Source: Flavipsychrobacter stenotrophus
GTDB lineage: Bacteria > Bacteroidota > Bacteroidia > Chitinophagales > Chitinophagaceae
DNA length: 64,000 nucleotides
NCBI RefSeq assembly: GCF_002954265.1
Contig: NZ_PPSL01000006.1
Coordinates: forward strand, 1 to 64,000
Direction of reading: 5' to 3'
Translations under genes and position numbers: made by a program
The notes under the pieces: generated by a model
The model's input: the letters and a program-made list of their open reading frames with translations, nothing else
Told to the model about the DNA's origin: nothing
The model's database searches: none
Part shown: positions 54,916 through 63,174 of the stretch, piece by piece
How positions within the stretch are numbered: the stretch's first letter is position 1
Layout of the letters: each line of letters begins with the position of its first letter

Positions 54916-55024
54916 CACAGCGGCAGGACAGAGCAGCAAGGTATCCATCACCAATGTTAGCCATTGTTGGTCTTCTGACCAACACACATCGGCCCGATTC
55001 TCTTTGAATACTTAACAACACACC

Positions 55025-55888
55025 CTACTCCTTCACCACACTATACACTCCTCGCTCACCACTACCATACTGCACCTGCAACAAATACACACCATTACTC
55101 AGACCCTCTATGCACAGCTCATTATCTCCTGCCTGTAGCCCACCATTCATCACCTGCCTGCCGGTTACCTCAAGCAAAGTATAAAAGGCATTAACCACAC
55201 TACAATTCACATGCAAAACACCTTTTGCGGGATTAGGAAACAAATAGATTGAAGCCGTGTTTATATTGCTTATACCGGTATGATCTACAGTTACAATATG
55301 CCCGGCAGCCGTTACAGAATCATAGCAACCACCCGCTGGCACTATACGTGCGGTAATAGTATCTGTACTAGCACCTTTTACGTAGCTTACAAATGGTACT
55401 GACGTAGTTGCAAACACACTACCATGGTTCATCCAGCGGATAAGGTAGCTGCCACCCGCACCACTCACCGTGGCAGTAATGGTTACTGTTGCGCCAGGTG
55501 CTGCAGTACTTAGCCCATTAAGCGAAATAGTTGGTATGCCATTCGCAATGGTGGTTATATGTACAGTATTGCTGGTGTCAGTAAATGCGCCATTACAGTC
55601 TACAAGGCTTTGCACTCTGCAGTTTATGGTATCACCATTAGCAGGTGTATAGCTATAGGTAGCATTGGTGGCACCTGTTATCAGTGTACCGTTCACATAC
55701 CAATTGTAACTTACTATACTATCTGCTCCGCTTACCGCTGCTGTAAGGGTTACAGCACTACCCACACATACGGTATCATTGGGGGCAGGTGTTATAGTGG
55801 CTACAGGTGCGGGTGCCATGCCCGCAAACCATACCTTACGCACACGGGCAGTATTAGCATCAGATATATAGATTTCCACAACCATCAA
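55025..55888 (-). CDS. NHL/T9SS protein, C-terminal part after a frameshift
   Basis: 287 codons in a frame offset from the upstream piece. The first residues in frame (EIYISDANTARVRKVWFAG) complete the sixth NHL blade of the upstream piece; the reading frame changes within a TATATAT stretch at 55864-55870, where one dinucleotide less than needed is present. Then come Ig-like domains (VCVGSAVTLTAAVSGADSIV, GTLITGATNATYSYTP) and a type A T9SS sorting domain (ASIYLFPNPAKGVLHVNCSV, ending QVQYGSGERGVYSVVKE). Without a repaired frame this half is not translated, so the protein would lack its export signal. Confidence 0.75.
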   Translation of the reverse strand: MMVVEIYISDANTARVRKVWFAGMAPAPVATITPAPNDTVCVGSAVTLTAAVSGADSIVSYNWYVNGTLITGATNATYSYTPANGDTINCRVQSLVDCNGAFTDTSNTVHITTIANGIPTISLNGLSTAAPGATVTITATVSGAGGSYLIRWMNHGSVFATTSVPFVSYVKGASTDTITARIVPAGGCYDSVTAAGHIVTVDHTGISNINTASIYLFPNPAKGVLHVNCSVVNAFYTLLEVTGRQVMNGGLQAGDNELCIEGLSNGVYLLQVQYGSGERGVYSVVKE

Positions 55889-56861
55889 ATGCTAAACCAA
55901 TAGATTTACTAAGCTGTGCTGCGGTAGCAACGCCCCCATCACCACCAGAACCGTTTACACCATTGCCAGCAATAGTATGAATTATACCTAACTGATCTAC
56001 TTTTCTTACTATGTGGTTTTGATTGTCAGCAATTATCAGGTTACCGGTATCATCTACATCTACGTCATAAGGGTCAATATTAGCAGTAGTAGCAGGAATA
56101 TTGTCTCCATTATACGAAATACCTGCATTTGTGCCTGCTACTGTTGTGATAATTCCACCAGTATTGACTTTAAATATTCTTGAATTACCAATGTCTGCTA
56201 AGTAGATATTACCTGTTGTATCAGAACAAAGACCAAAAATTCCACCAATACTAGAAGTATCTGCTAGACCACCGTCACTACTATAGCCAGCTATTCCATT
56301 GCCTGCAAAAGTCGATATTATACCCGTTGGGCTTATTTTCCGCACTTTACTACTAAAGTATTCAGCAACGTATAAATTGCCATATTTATCGAAACAAATA
56401 TCCTGCGGATCATTTAAAGCACTCGAAGTTGCAGGAATACCATCAATACCAGCTGCAAGAATGCCATTACCTGCTACGGTGGATATTATACCAGTTATTT
56501 TATCAATCTTACGTACCCTTGCTCCGTCATGCTCACATATATATAAGTTGTCTGCCGTGTCAAAAGCTATAGATGTCGGATGCTTTAGCATAGCTGTTGT
56601 CGCCAGTATACCATCTCCGTTATATCCAGCTGTTCCAGTCCCCGCAATAGTAGTGATATTTCCGGATATGTCTATTTTTCTTATTCTATTCCCTAGGTTT
56701 GATGCAATATAAAAATTTCCATATTTATCAAACGCTCCTTTGCTTGGATTAAGTAGTGACGCATTGGTAGCAGGACCGCCGTCACCCAAACTCGATCCAG
56801 AGCCAGCATACAACGTAATAATCTGCCCTGCACTTTTTTTCCCAAAAACAAACAACAACAA
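55860..56861 (-). CDS. NHL-repeat protein, N-terminal part up to a frameshift
   Basis: 333 codons from a TTG at 56861, carrying six NHL beta-propeller blades: GSGSSLGDGGPATNASLLNP, then DKYGNFYIASNLGNRIRKI, and so on to the last, GLAFDGCGNLYI, which is cut by the frameshift. The start is not reliable. In another frame the ATG at 56890 reads MNLYQLIILFCCCLFLGKK, which looks like a signal peptide; one extra T in the T-run at 56860-56863 would join it as MNLYQLIILFLLLFVFGKKS. The gene thus seems to have two frameshifts. TATCTTTG (complement of 56896-56903) is a promoter-like motif just before that ATG. Confidence 0.75.
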   Translation of the reverse strand: MLLFVFGKKSAGQIITLYAGSGSSLGDGGPATNASLLNPSKGAFDKYGNFYIASNLGNRIRKIDISGNITTIAGTGTAGYNGDGILATTAMLKHPTSIAFDTADNLYICEHDGARVRKIDKITGIISTVAGNGILAAGIDGIPATSSALNDPQDICFDKYGNLYVAEYFSSKVRKISPTGIISTFAGNGIAGYSSDGGLADTSSIGGIFGLCSDTTGNIYLADIGNSRIFKVNTGGIITTVAGTNAGISYNGDNIPATTANIDPYDVDVDDTGNLIIADNQNHIVRKVDQLGIIHTIAGNGVNGSGGDGGVATAAQLSKSIGLAFDGCGNLYI

Positions 56862-56895
56862 AACAGTATGATAAGTTGATAAAGATTCATATATA

Positions 56896-56903
56896 CAAAG
56901 ATA
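56896..56903 (-). promoter_or_regulatory. Candidate -7 promoter element TATCTTTG
   Basis: CAAAGATA on the plus strand reads TATCTTTG on the minus strand, a full match to TAnnTTTG. It lies 6 nt before the ATG at 56890, so the transcript would have a very short leader. No clear -33 element was found at the usual distance. Confidence 0.35.
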
Positions 56904-56924
56904 CAGGGTCGGTTTATAATTTTT

Positions 56925-56942
56925 CTCAGTATATATACTGAG
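56925..56942. repeat. Perfect 18-bp palindrome CTCAGTATATATACTGAG
   Basis: A perfect palindrome upstream of the NHL/T9SS gene and its -7-like element, in the place where a -33 element or operator would sit. It could be an operator for a dimeric regulator, or simply the edge of a repeat. Confidence 0.45.
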
Positions 56943-57657
56943 TATTTGTTTTTACTTGGTATTTTTTTGAACGTTTATAGCACTATAACAAAAAATATAT
57001 GTCACTTCAAATAACCCCACCTAACCCATTGATCCACCAAAACTTACACCCGGCTATTCACAAAAATGTGGATATGTTTATTTGCACGTCACAAAATCAC
57101 GCACTAATTTGCACCCAAAATGGGCACCTTGCCCACCGTTCTTTGACATCTATGAACCCCATCACACCAATCGTAGGGGCTGAAAATCTTCAGCCCTGTA
57201 GCAAAAACCTGCGTAACACATCTTCCTTATCCTGAAATCCTGACCATCCCGATTCAGACAAAATGTAAACCTATTTCGGGACGAGGCCCAACACACAAAC
57301 AAACATTGGCGGAAAAAACTGCGGAAAAGTGCAGAAAAACTGCGGAAAAGTGCGGAAACTGGCGGTTTTGAAAATCAGCCAAAACTCTTTACAGATAAGG
57401 CTTCTGGCGGAAACTCACGAAAAAAAACTGCCGGAAACACAAAAAAACCGCCACTGGCGGAAATTGCCAACCTAATGCCATTCTGAGTTATTACCAACGG
57501 GTGCGGCTCCACATCTTGATCGCACCGCGAATGTCAGCAAACAAACACAGGGGTTATCTAACCAACTTGTAAACCTATTTCGGGACGAGGTAGTGCTACA
57601 TCAGTTACCCAGGAAATGACTGGGTAAAGTGGGGCGCACTATATGAACAAAAAAAAA
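56943..57657. other. Long gene-free region holding copy 2 of the modular element
   Basis: No coding sequence is supported over about 700 bp. Apart from the modular element it contains a direct repeat of TGTAAACCTATTTCGGGACG (57263-57286 and 57568-57591) and a TTACCCAG...CTGGGTAA hairpin (57605-57627). Confidence 0.6.
57067..57465 (+). repeat. Modular structured intergenic element, copy 2
   Basis: It carries the 20-nt block identical to 4316-4335 (57067-57086), TCTTTGACAT (57140-57149) with TATGAACCC, a hairpin GGGCTGAA/TTCAGCCC (57177-57196), and a G-rich array from 57307. The array ends in TGGCGGTTTT (57360-57369), whose inverted copy AAAACCGCCA lies at 57444-57453. The order and spacing match copy 1 at 4246-4659 although the array and stem sequences differ. 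Confidence 0.6.
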
Positions 57658-57678
57658 CCTCCGGAGAATATCCGGAGG
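57658..57678 (-). terminator. Intrinsic terminator of the OMP-like gene at 57705
   Basis: CCTCCGGA-gaata-TCCGGAGG is an 8-bp GC-rich stem, with eight or more A on the plus side giving a U-run on the minus strand. It lies 26 bp past the stop codon. Confidence 0.85.
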
Positions 57679-57704
57679 CTATGAAAAAATCGTTTATCGG
57701 TTAC

Positions 57705-58301
57705 TTATAACTGCAATCCCATGTGTACGTTAAACTCTATGATAGATGCAGGGCCGGTAGCAAACATCAGCCTGTAAATGTTCTTCTCTTCTTTAGAAGC
57801 ATCACTTATTATCGCGCATCCCTTTACACCCAGGTTCCAACGTATGAACAATACACCGTAGTTATACCTGCGGCCAAACCCTAAACCACCACCACCGTAG
57901 GCATTACCGCTCAGGTATTTCAGGTCTTTATCATAATTACCTATCAATATGCCACTCTGATCACCATAAATAGACAATTTACGGCTATCAAAACCAGCAT
58001 CACCCAGCACACCTTTCAAGTACATGTAGTATTGGTGTTTACTTCTGGTTCTCATATAAAACTGCATCTCAGCACCTATCTGGTAACCAGGGTACGCACC
58101 GGTATATTTTGTATAAGAAAACACGTAAGATACGTTGCGGTTGCGCTCCTCAAACTGTCCGCCATACTTGGTGTACGCACTCAGCGGATTGGTAACGCCC
58201 AATGCTATCTTATAATGCCTGCGGCCGTACTCATCAACGCGCGCGCTGGCCACCTGGAACGAACATAAAACTATTAAACACAGTATATAGAGCTTTCTCA
58301 T
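57705..58301 (-). CDS. Outer-membrane-like beta protein, first of a tandem paralogous pair
   Basis: 198 residues with a signal peptide (MRKLYILCLIVLCSFQVASA). The mature part is rich in beta strands with alternating residues, including NPLSAYTKYGGQFEERNRNV and GGGGLGFGRRYNYGVLFIRW, and ends in an aromatic/hydrophobic pattern (IEFNVHMGLQL) typical of outer membrane barrels. It shares the NPL(S/G)AYTKYGG motif and the YGGGGxGFGRR segment with the gene at 58358, so the two are duplicates. Function unknown; it ends at a strong terminator. Confidence 0.75.
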   Translation of the reverse strand: MRKLYILCLIVLCSFQVASARVDEYGRRHYKIALGVTNPLSAYTKYGGQFEERNRNVSYVFSYTKYTGAYPGYQIGAEMQFYMRTRSKHQYYMYLKGVLGDAGFDSRKLSIYGDQSGILIGNYDKDLKYLSGNAYGGGGLGFGRRYNYGVLFIRWNLGVKGCAIISDASKEEKNIYRLMFATGPASIIEFNVHMGLQL

Positions 58302-58357
58302 GAGATTTCCCGATTGAAACGTAAAACTGAATTAGATAAATGCGAAAATAAATTGGT

Positions 58358-58909
58358 TTAAAACTGGAAACCTAAACGCATGTTCAGATCTATGATCGCA
58401 CCAGGGCCTGTAGAATAGAAGTACCTGAAACGCTCGTGATACTCATCCGGAAAATCGGGAGGAAGGAACACATACTTTGCACCAAGATTGAACATAAGGA
58501 AGAAATGTTTGTAGTTAAGCCTGCGGCCAATACCGGCACCACCGCCTACATAGTTCACCGGGCCTATTATCACCTTGGTCTTATCGTCAAGCAAGCTCAG
58601 TTTGCTGCCATCATAAGTAGCATCACCACCACATAACTTTACATAGAAAAAATTCTCGTGTTTCTTATATGTCTTAAAATACTTCTGATACTCAAACCTG
58701 AATTGCTTGCCTGCATAGATACCATTGTACTTAACGCTGCTTATCATCCAGGCACTCTGCCGTATACGTAACTCGGCACCACCACCATATTTGGTGTAGG
58801 CACCCAGCGGATTGGTAATATGCACAGCAAGTGTGTACTTACCGTCCTTAGCCATAACACCATTAAAGGTCATAAGGGCAATAAGTGTGACCAAAATAAA
58901 TTTAGACAT
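58358..58909 (-). CDS. Outer-membrane-like beta protein, second of a tandem paralogous pair
   Basis: 183 residues with a signal peptide (MSKFILVTLIALMTFNGVMA). The motifs NPLGAYTKYGGGAELRIRQS and VGGGAGIGRRLNYKHFFLMF, and the C-terminal DLNMRLGFQF, align with the downstream paralogue at 57705. The sequence has diverged strongly between conserved blocks, so the copies are not recent. It is likely an outer membrane protein; no ligand is suggested. A 56-bp gap separates the two genes, so they are probably co-transcribed. Confidence 0.75.
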   Translation of the reverse strand: MSKFILVTLIALMTFNGVMAKDGKYTLAVHITNPLGAYTKYGGGAELRIRQSAWMISSVKYNGIYAGKQFRFEYQKYFKTYKKHENFFYVKLCGGDATYDGSKLSLLDDKTKVIIGPVNYVGGGAGIGRRLNYKHFFLMFNLGAKYVFLPPDFPDEYHERFRYFYSTGPGAIIDLNMRLGFQF

Positions 58910-59119
58910 AATTGATATATTTACAGTAACTTAGTTACAATAATAATAGAACAAATATCTAAAAATTGTGTGAAATTTCAATGGTTTATAAAAATGAATT
59001 CTCATAGCTGAAATAATTCCGCTTTATATCCCTTAAATTCTGTGCAACACCACAAGGTTGCTTGCACAATTTGTTAGTAATTTTGTGCTGAGACGCTATC
59101 ACAACTAAAATAAACTATT

Positions 59120-60358
59120 ATGACAAAATTTACCCATTCCGCTTTAAAACTGTTTACAATCACATCATTGCTGTTTTCCTCACATGTTTATGCCCAGGAA
59201 AGTAACTGCAATACATTTATGATAGGCAACCATGTTGAAATGGGTGTCAACTGGAACGGTGCATTTGGAGCCAGCACTGCTCCACCGGTAGGCTCGCATG
59301 CCAATACTTCGGCATCATTGCACAACAGGGCCGTGTGCACCGGCGGATTATATACAGGCACATCGCTCGGCATAGTTGCCGACCCCGACCAGACAGGATG
59401 GGCTACCTACTACGGCGATTTTGTACTACCGGGCGGAGCCAAAGAAGGTTGGAGTATCATGTTCGACGGCAATCAGAAAAATGCATGGAACAGTGATGCT
59501 GCTACCCAGGACAGTATAAATAATGTGAGCAGTTATATATATTCCTACTCCGACACATTAGGGACTATTGAAACTAAAACACAGGCTGTATTTAACGGCA
59601 TGTATATAACCCAGTGGATAGACCTCGACACATCTAAATTATTCTTTACGGTTAGTGTATTGATAGAGAACACCACACTTGGTACTATGGGCGACATGTA
59701 CTACATGAGAAGCATAAACCCTCATAACGATCAGTCGATAACCGGCAACCCTAACACATGGAATAAGATAATGGCACAAAATCCCGATACCGGGAACAGG
59801 GCTATTGTGTCGGCTAAAGGAACAGTGCATAACAACGCCTTCCTGGCTATGGGTACTAAAGACGATAGAGCACTGGCATTCATTACTAAGCACAGTCAGT
59901 TACCGGATGCCAACACCCTTGACTATTTGTACGCTATAGATACTAATCTCAATTATACAGTCAATGACAGTGTGAATTCCAATGCCAGCATTGGCCTTAT
60001 TTACCAGATCGGGCAATTGGTGTCAGGCGGATCATCTTACTTTACCTTCTTCTATGCCTTCCGCCCTGATGTCATAGATGACGCCATTTACAACAGCCAC
60101 CTTGCTGTAAATAATGTAAAAATAACTGCCCCTCACTACCACGTTTACCCCAACCCTATTAACAACTCCTTTAAGCTGCTGGGCATAGAACAAGGAGACG
60201 TAGTAATGCTCTTCGATATGATAGGCAGGCAAATGGTATGCAATAAATTGGCGCCAAATGAATATGGTATCAGCGACATAGCAGCCGGCACCTACACCGT
60301 AATTATCAAAGACAAAAACGGCATGGTAAAAGGACGAGTGCCCGTTATGAAAAATTAA
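59120..60358 (+). CDS. T9SS-exported protein of unknown function
   Basis: 412 residues with a signal peptide ending SSHVYAQ. The central 300 residues contain no domain I recognise; they begin with VEMGVNWNGAFGASTAPPVG. The C-terminal 75 residues are a type A T9SS sorting domain (YHVYPNPINNSFKLLGIEQG ... ISDIAAGTYTVIIKDKNGMV). Export through the type IX system is therefore likely. It stands alone, facing the outer-membrane-like genes divergently. Confidence 0.82.
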   Translation: MTKFTHSALKLFTITSLLFSSHVYAQESNCNTFMIGNHVEMGVNWNGAFGASTAPPVGSHANTSASLHNRAVCTGGLYTGTSLGIVADPDQTGWATYYGDFVLPGGAKEGWSIMFDGNQKNAWNSDAATQDSINNVSSYIYSYSDTLGTIETKTQAVFNGMYITQWIDLDTSKLFFTVSVLIENTTLGTMGDMYYMRSINPHNDQSITGNPNTWNKIMAQNPDTGNRAIVSAKGTVHNNAFLAMGTKDDRALAFITKHSQLPDANTLDYLYAIDTNLNYTVNDSVNSNASIGLIYQIGQLVSGGSSYFTFFYAFRPDVIDDAIYNSHLAVNNVKITAPHYHVYPNPINNSFKLLGIEQGDVVMLFDMIGRQMVCNKLAPNEYGISDIAAGTYTVIIKDKNGMVKGRVPVMKN

Positions 60359-60420
60359 CTTACGGCCGGTTGATTCTGGCATGCTTTTTACTACTGTATG
60401 TGTATTAAAAACCCACAACA

Positions 60421-60777
60421 ATGATAGAGCAACAAGATCTTCCGGCATATATAGAACAATCGATACCCGAACTTTCGGGCATATGCAAAAGCGCACAATG
60501 CAAAAACCCTTACGACATAGCCCGGCAAATGATCCGCTACACCGGCGATCAACTAAAGGCTAAAAATGTAAATGCGGCTAAGAAATGTCTGGCACTGGCA
60601 GAAAACCTTTACACATCCGGTAGTAATGTGATAAGAAACGCTATAGAGAATGTTTTTGTGTATTCCTTCTCTCATGCATTCCTGCATGAAGAACAAAAGA
60701 GGCAAAACTTACTCTCCATGCTCCCCCAATCGTTATACACAGTGTATAGGAAGCAGGTAATAAACAGCCATTTGTGA
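60421..60777 (+). CDS. Small helical protein of unknown function
   Basis: 118 residues, no signal peptide, predicted mostly helical. The stretch NAAKKCLALAENLYTSGSNV, followed by VYSFSHAFLHEEQKRQNLLS, suggests a small all-alpha domain. It lies 62 bp after the T9SS cargo gene on the same strand and ends at a strong hairpin terminator. No family is recognised with certainty and no function is proposed. Confidence 0.7.
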   Translation: MIEQQDLPAYIEQSIPELSGICKSAQCKNPYDIARQMIRYTGDQLKAKNVNAAKKCLALAENLYTSGSNVIRNAIENVFVYSFSHAFLHEEQKRQNLLSMLPQSLYTVYRKQVINSHL

Positions 60778-60796
60778 TCACTAACATTAAAACACA

Positions 60797-60828
60797 AAAA
60801 TGGGAACCATAAATTTGGTTCCCATTTT
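60797..60828. terminator. Intrinsic terminator after the small helical protein gene
   Basis: AAAATGGGAACC (60797-60808) pairs with GGTTCCCATTTT (60817-60828), a 12-bp stem. A/T runs on both sides allow action on either strand. Confidence 0.85.
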
Positions 60829-60950
60829 GCTTTCCCGACTTTGAATAACGGACAAACCATTTAAAATATATCCCCATATATCTTTTTGCAGATCTGGTCT
60901 GACGGGGAACAGATCAACATCCGGCAGTTTATTTCAAAGCAGGAATAAGG

Positions 60951-62147
60951 TTACGGCATTAGTGCGCTGAGCGGTTCGGATATAACCAGCTGTGCGGTAA
61001 AACCATCTTTAAATGATGTCCAGCTGCCTTCTGTTGTAGTTACATACCCCAGCCTTACACCACTCTGCAGGTTATTGAGTAGTTTACCCTTGTCATCGCG
61101 CCCCTGTATAAAATAGAAAGGCACCTGGAAGTTGAGCAATTTGCGATCTATAGCTAACGTTACAGAGGGTGCAATAGCGAAGATGTTTTTGTCTTTTGCT
61201 CCATAGAAATTTTGCCTGTATTCTACCGCTACATTGTTAGTAGTACTTTTTTCCGGCTTGCCAAAAGAAAGGGTTTTCCCAAAGAAATTACCTGTTGTAC
61301 CGAATGGCATGGTAAAATTAACATCATCTGCTGCACTATAGCTTTGGCTGTAGGTATATTTGAAAGATAGATAGCCCGTTAATTTAAAAGGATTTCCAAA
61401 AGTTTTTGTTAGAGATGCATTGATAGTGGGAGTGATGAAACTCTGTTTGATCTCTGCCAGCGCCACAGAATCTGTAGCATACGAGAACGAAGTCTTTGTA
61501 AAACTACCTGTCAGGGAAATGTACCATGGATTTCGTTTTGAAACCTTACTAAGTGCCTGTAAGATAGCCTTCTTATCATCGTCATCTCCATCACTAAATA
61601 GTTCCTGGATCGTCAAAGTCAATGTATCAATGTATTCTATCTTTTCACAACAACAGCTGTCATGTTTTTTATTCTTCAATTGTTTATTTTTCTTCTCTGC
61701 ATAATCTCTCTTGACTTTGACAATAGCAATAGCATCAGCATCTGAAAATAAGTTGGGATTCCAAAAACAACGCTGTATACCAAAACCAACTGTCGTTCCC
61801 GGACTAACACCATTCAAATCGATAGGTGTAGCTTCCTTGGAATTTTTGCCTATTTTCTGATCTACAAACCCGCTCCACGTAAAATAATCTTTACCGGAGT
61901 GAACCAATTCAATTCTACCATTTGCACCTTCACTATAGGTCGATGACAAGTTGAAATTTGACAACATATTTGTTATTCCTCCACTGCCCCCCGGTGAAAA
62001 GGCTGCTCGTTTGGATTCAACTGACACAGCATTTTTCTCCTTATTCTCCTTTTTAGCCTTTTTCCCTTTTCCCTTTTTCGTTTCCTGCCCTATAGAGCTG
62101 ACAACAGAAATAAGCAGTAACGACAACACAAATATTTTTCGTTTCAT
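60951..62147 (-). CDS. Exported, possibly outer-membrane protein, last gene of an unknown operon
   Basis: 398 residues with a signal peptide (MKRKIFVLSLLLISVVSSIG). A Lys-rich stretch follows (KKGKGKKAKKENKEKNAVSV), then a beta-rich domain; a HDSCCCEKI segment with three adjacent Cys lies near residue 165. Later parts (WYISLTGSFTKTSFSYATDS, VEYRQNFYGAKDKNIFAIAP) have alternating-residue strands like an outer-membrane barrel. It is 11 bp downstream of the 95-residue gene and is the fourth gene of the operon starting at 63474. Function unknown. Confidence 0.72.
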   Translation of the reverse strand: MKRKIFVLSLLLISVVSSIGQETKKGKGKKAKKENKEKNAVSVESKRAAFSPGGSGGITNMLSNFNLSSTYSEGANGRIELVHSGKDYFTWSGFVDQKIGKNSKEATPIDLNGVSPGTTVGFGIQRCFWNPNLFSDADAIAIVKVKRDYAEKKNKQLKNKKHDSCCCEKIEYIDTLTLTIQELFSDGDDDDKKAILQALSKVSKRNPWYISLTGSFTKTSFSYATDSVALAEIKQSFITPTINASLTKTFGNPFKLTGYLSFKYTYSQSYSAADDVNFTMPFGTTGNFFGKTLSFGKPEKSTTNNVAVEYRQNFYGAKDKNIFAIAPSVTLAIDRKLLNFQVPFYFIQGRDDKGKLLNNLQSGVRLGYVTTTEGSWTSFKDGFTAQLVISEPLSALMP

Positions 62148-62158
62148 AAAAGTTGATT

Positions 62159-62446
62159 TTAAAGTGAAAAAATAAATACTCCGTCCGCACGCTCACCGGC
62201 TGCAAGATCTTTGTTTACTTTAAGTGGTGGAAAACCGGCATTCTCGGGGTCTACACTTGATTCTATATCATAATGGCCTCCACCACCGCCGGCAATAGCA
62301 TGCCATTGATACACATAAGATACCCCCTGTAAGACATTGATCTCCCCTTGACCATTGTCCCGTAAACGCTGCAATAATGCGCCGTTTGTAGTGATAGTCA
62401 CCACCAAATGGCAACCGTTTACGGATGTTTCTGTTTTCAGTTTCAT
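62159..62446 (-). CDS. Small soluble protein of unknown function, third gene of the operon
   Basis: 95 residues, no signal peptide. It has a beta-strand-rich opening (VNGCHLVVTITTNGALLQRL), a glycine run (HAIAGGGGGHYDIESSV) and a hydrophobic end (GERADGVFIFSL). No family is recognised. It starts 41 bp downstream of the membrane protein gene; a repeat module (62463-62505) fills much of that gap and its copy sits one gene upstream. Confidence 0.65.
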   Translation of the reverse strand: MKLKTETSVNGCHLVVTITTNGALLQRLRDNGQGEINVLQGVSYVYQWHAIAGGGGGHYDIESSVDPENAGFPPLKVNKDLAAGERADGVFIFSL

Positions 62447-62462
62447 AAAATAAAATATTAAC

Positions 62463-62505
62463 GCCTACTCTATATACCCTTTTCGGCTTACGGGTGCGTG
62501 TTGTT
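62463..62505. repeat. Spacer repeat in the unknown operon, copy 1
   Basis: GCCTACTC...CCC.TTTTCGGCT.AC.GGTG...TTGTT (plus strand) overlaps the 3' end of the upstream gene and lies 17 bp before the start of the following gene (62446). An imperfect copy is at 63121-63159, also shortly before a gene start. Confidence 0.55.
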
Positions 62506-63102
62506 TATGTCTTTATTTTCCTGTGTTTTTAAAGCCAGATAAGTGCTGGCACTCAGCCCGAGCAAGGCAAGGTTTTTAGGCTCTATCAGCGGCATAACGT
62601 GATCAATTACACTTTGGTCAACATCTGCCTTTACTTTTGCTATTGCCTTCCACACCTCATAGATAAACCATAACCCAAAGACGAAATTGAACAGTACAGC
62701 CTGTAACCTGTGTACGCTCACTCCTGTTTTGTCTGAGAGAATGTCTATGATAAAGCTCTCACCATTTTCATTTCGGCTGAGGTAATTAAGATTTTCGGTT
62801 GCAGCTGCAATATTACCATCAGATATATCGGTTATACGTGCCGCTACAGTAGTAAGCGACCCTATACCCAATAATATAAGAGTAGACTCCCACAGTGTAG
62901 GCACTTTGCCACCAGACAATACTGTGGCTACAAATGAGCTCATAACTATCCATGTCCACCATACCAGTTGTGTTCTGGCAAAACTATAGGGCTTCTTATC
63001 GGCAGTGCTGGCATCTTTAAGTAAGCCATACTTTACCTGCAGATATACAATTAAAGCCAAAATGCAAACCATTGTAATGATGAAAATAATCTGACCGTTC
63101 AT
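62488..63102 (-). CDS. Integral membrane protein of unknown function, second gene of the operon
   Basis: 204 residues with four hydrophobic segments (about 5-23, 45-63, 70-88 and 140-160). The segment PYSFARTQLVWWTWIVMSSF then LLGIGSLTTVAARITD resembles a broad group of bacterial membrane proteins of unknown role (R-x-Q-x-x-W-W motif). It begins 72 bp after the 99-residue gene. A short repeat sits between the two genes. Function not recognised. Confidence 0.68.
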   Translation of the reverse strand: MNGQIIFIITMVCILALIVYLQVKYGLLKDASTADKKPYSFARTQLVWWTWIVMSSFVATVLSGGKVPTLWESTLILLGIGSLTTVAARITDISDGNIAAATENLNYLSRNENGESFIIDILSDKTGVSVHRLQAVLFNFVFGLWFIYEVWKAIAKVKADVDQSVIDHVMPLIEPKNLALLGLSASTYLALKTQENKDINNTHP

Positions 63103-63120
63103 AATTAAAGTTTTTCATTT

Positions 63121-63159
63121 GCCTACTCTTGGTCCCGTTTTCGGCTAACCGGTGTTGTT
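63121..63159. repeat. Spacer repeat in the unknown operon, copy 2
   Basis: GCCTACTCTTGGTCCCG...TTTTCGGCTAAC.GGTG...TTGTT, an imperfect copy of 62463-62505 in the same orientation, again 18 bp before a gene start (63102). Confidence 0.55.
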
Positions 63160-63174
63160 ATTTTTTATATTTTT

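Larger units (their letters stand above)
54651..55024. other. Intergenic region with repeat modules shared with 4.0-4.8 kb
   Basis: No gene is supported. It holds the aminopeptidase terminator (54682-54710), a GC-rich stretch around 54788-54820, two copies of a TTCTCTTTGA...ACTAACAACAC block (near 54844 and 54999), and a GAGACGCAA-gatt-TTGCGTCTC hairpin at 54894-54915 followed by CACAGCGGCAGG. Confidence 0.6.

Noticed and set aside
56999-57235. 78-codon open frame on the plus strand
   Set aside because: Lies within the modular element; translation is not conserved with copy 1.
57307-57465. CRISPR array
   Set aside because: The G-rich units are short, adjacent and without unique spacers; no cas genes are nearby.
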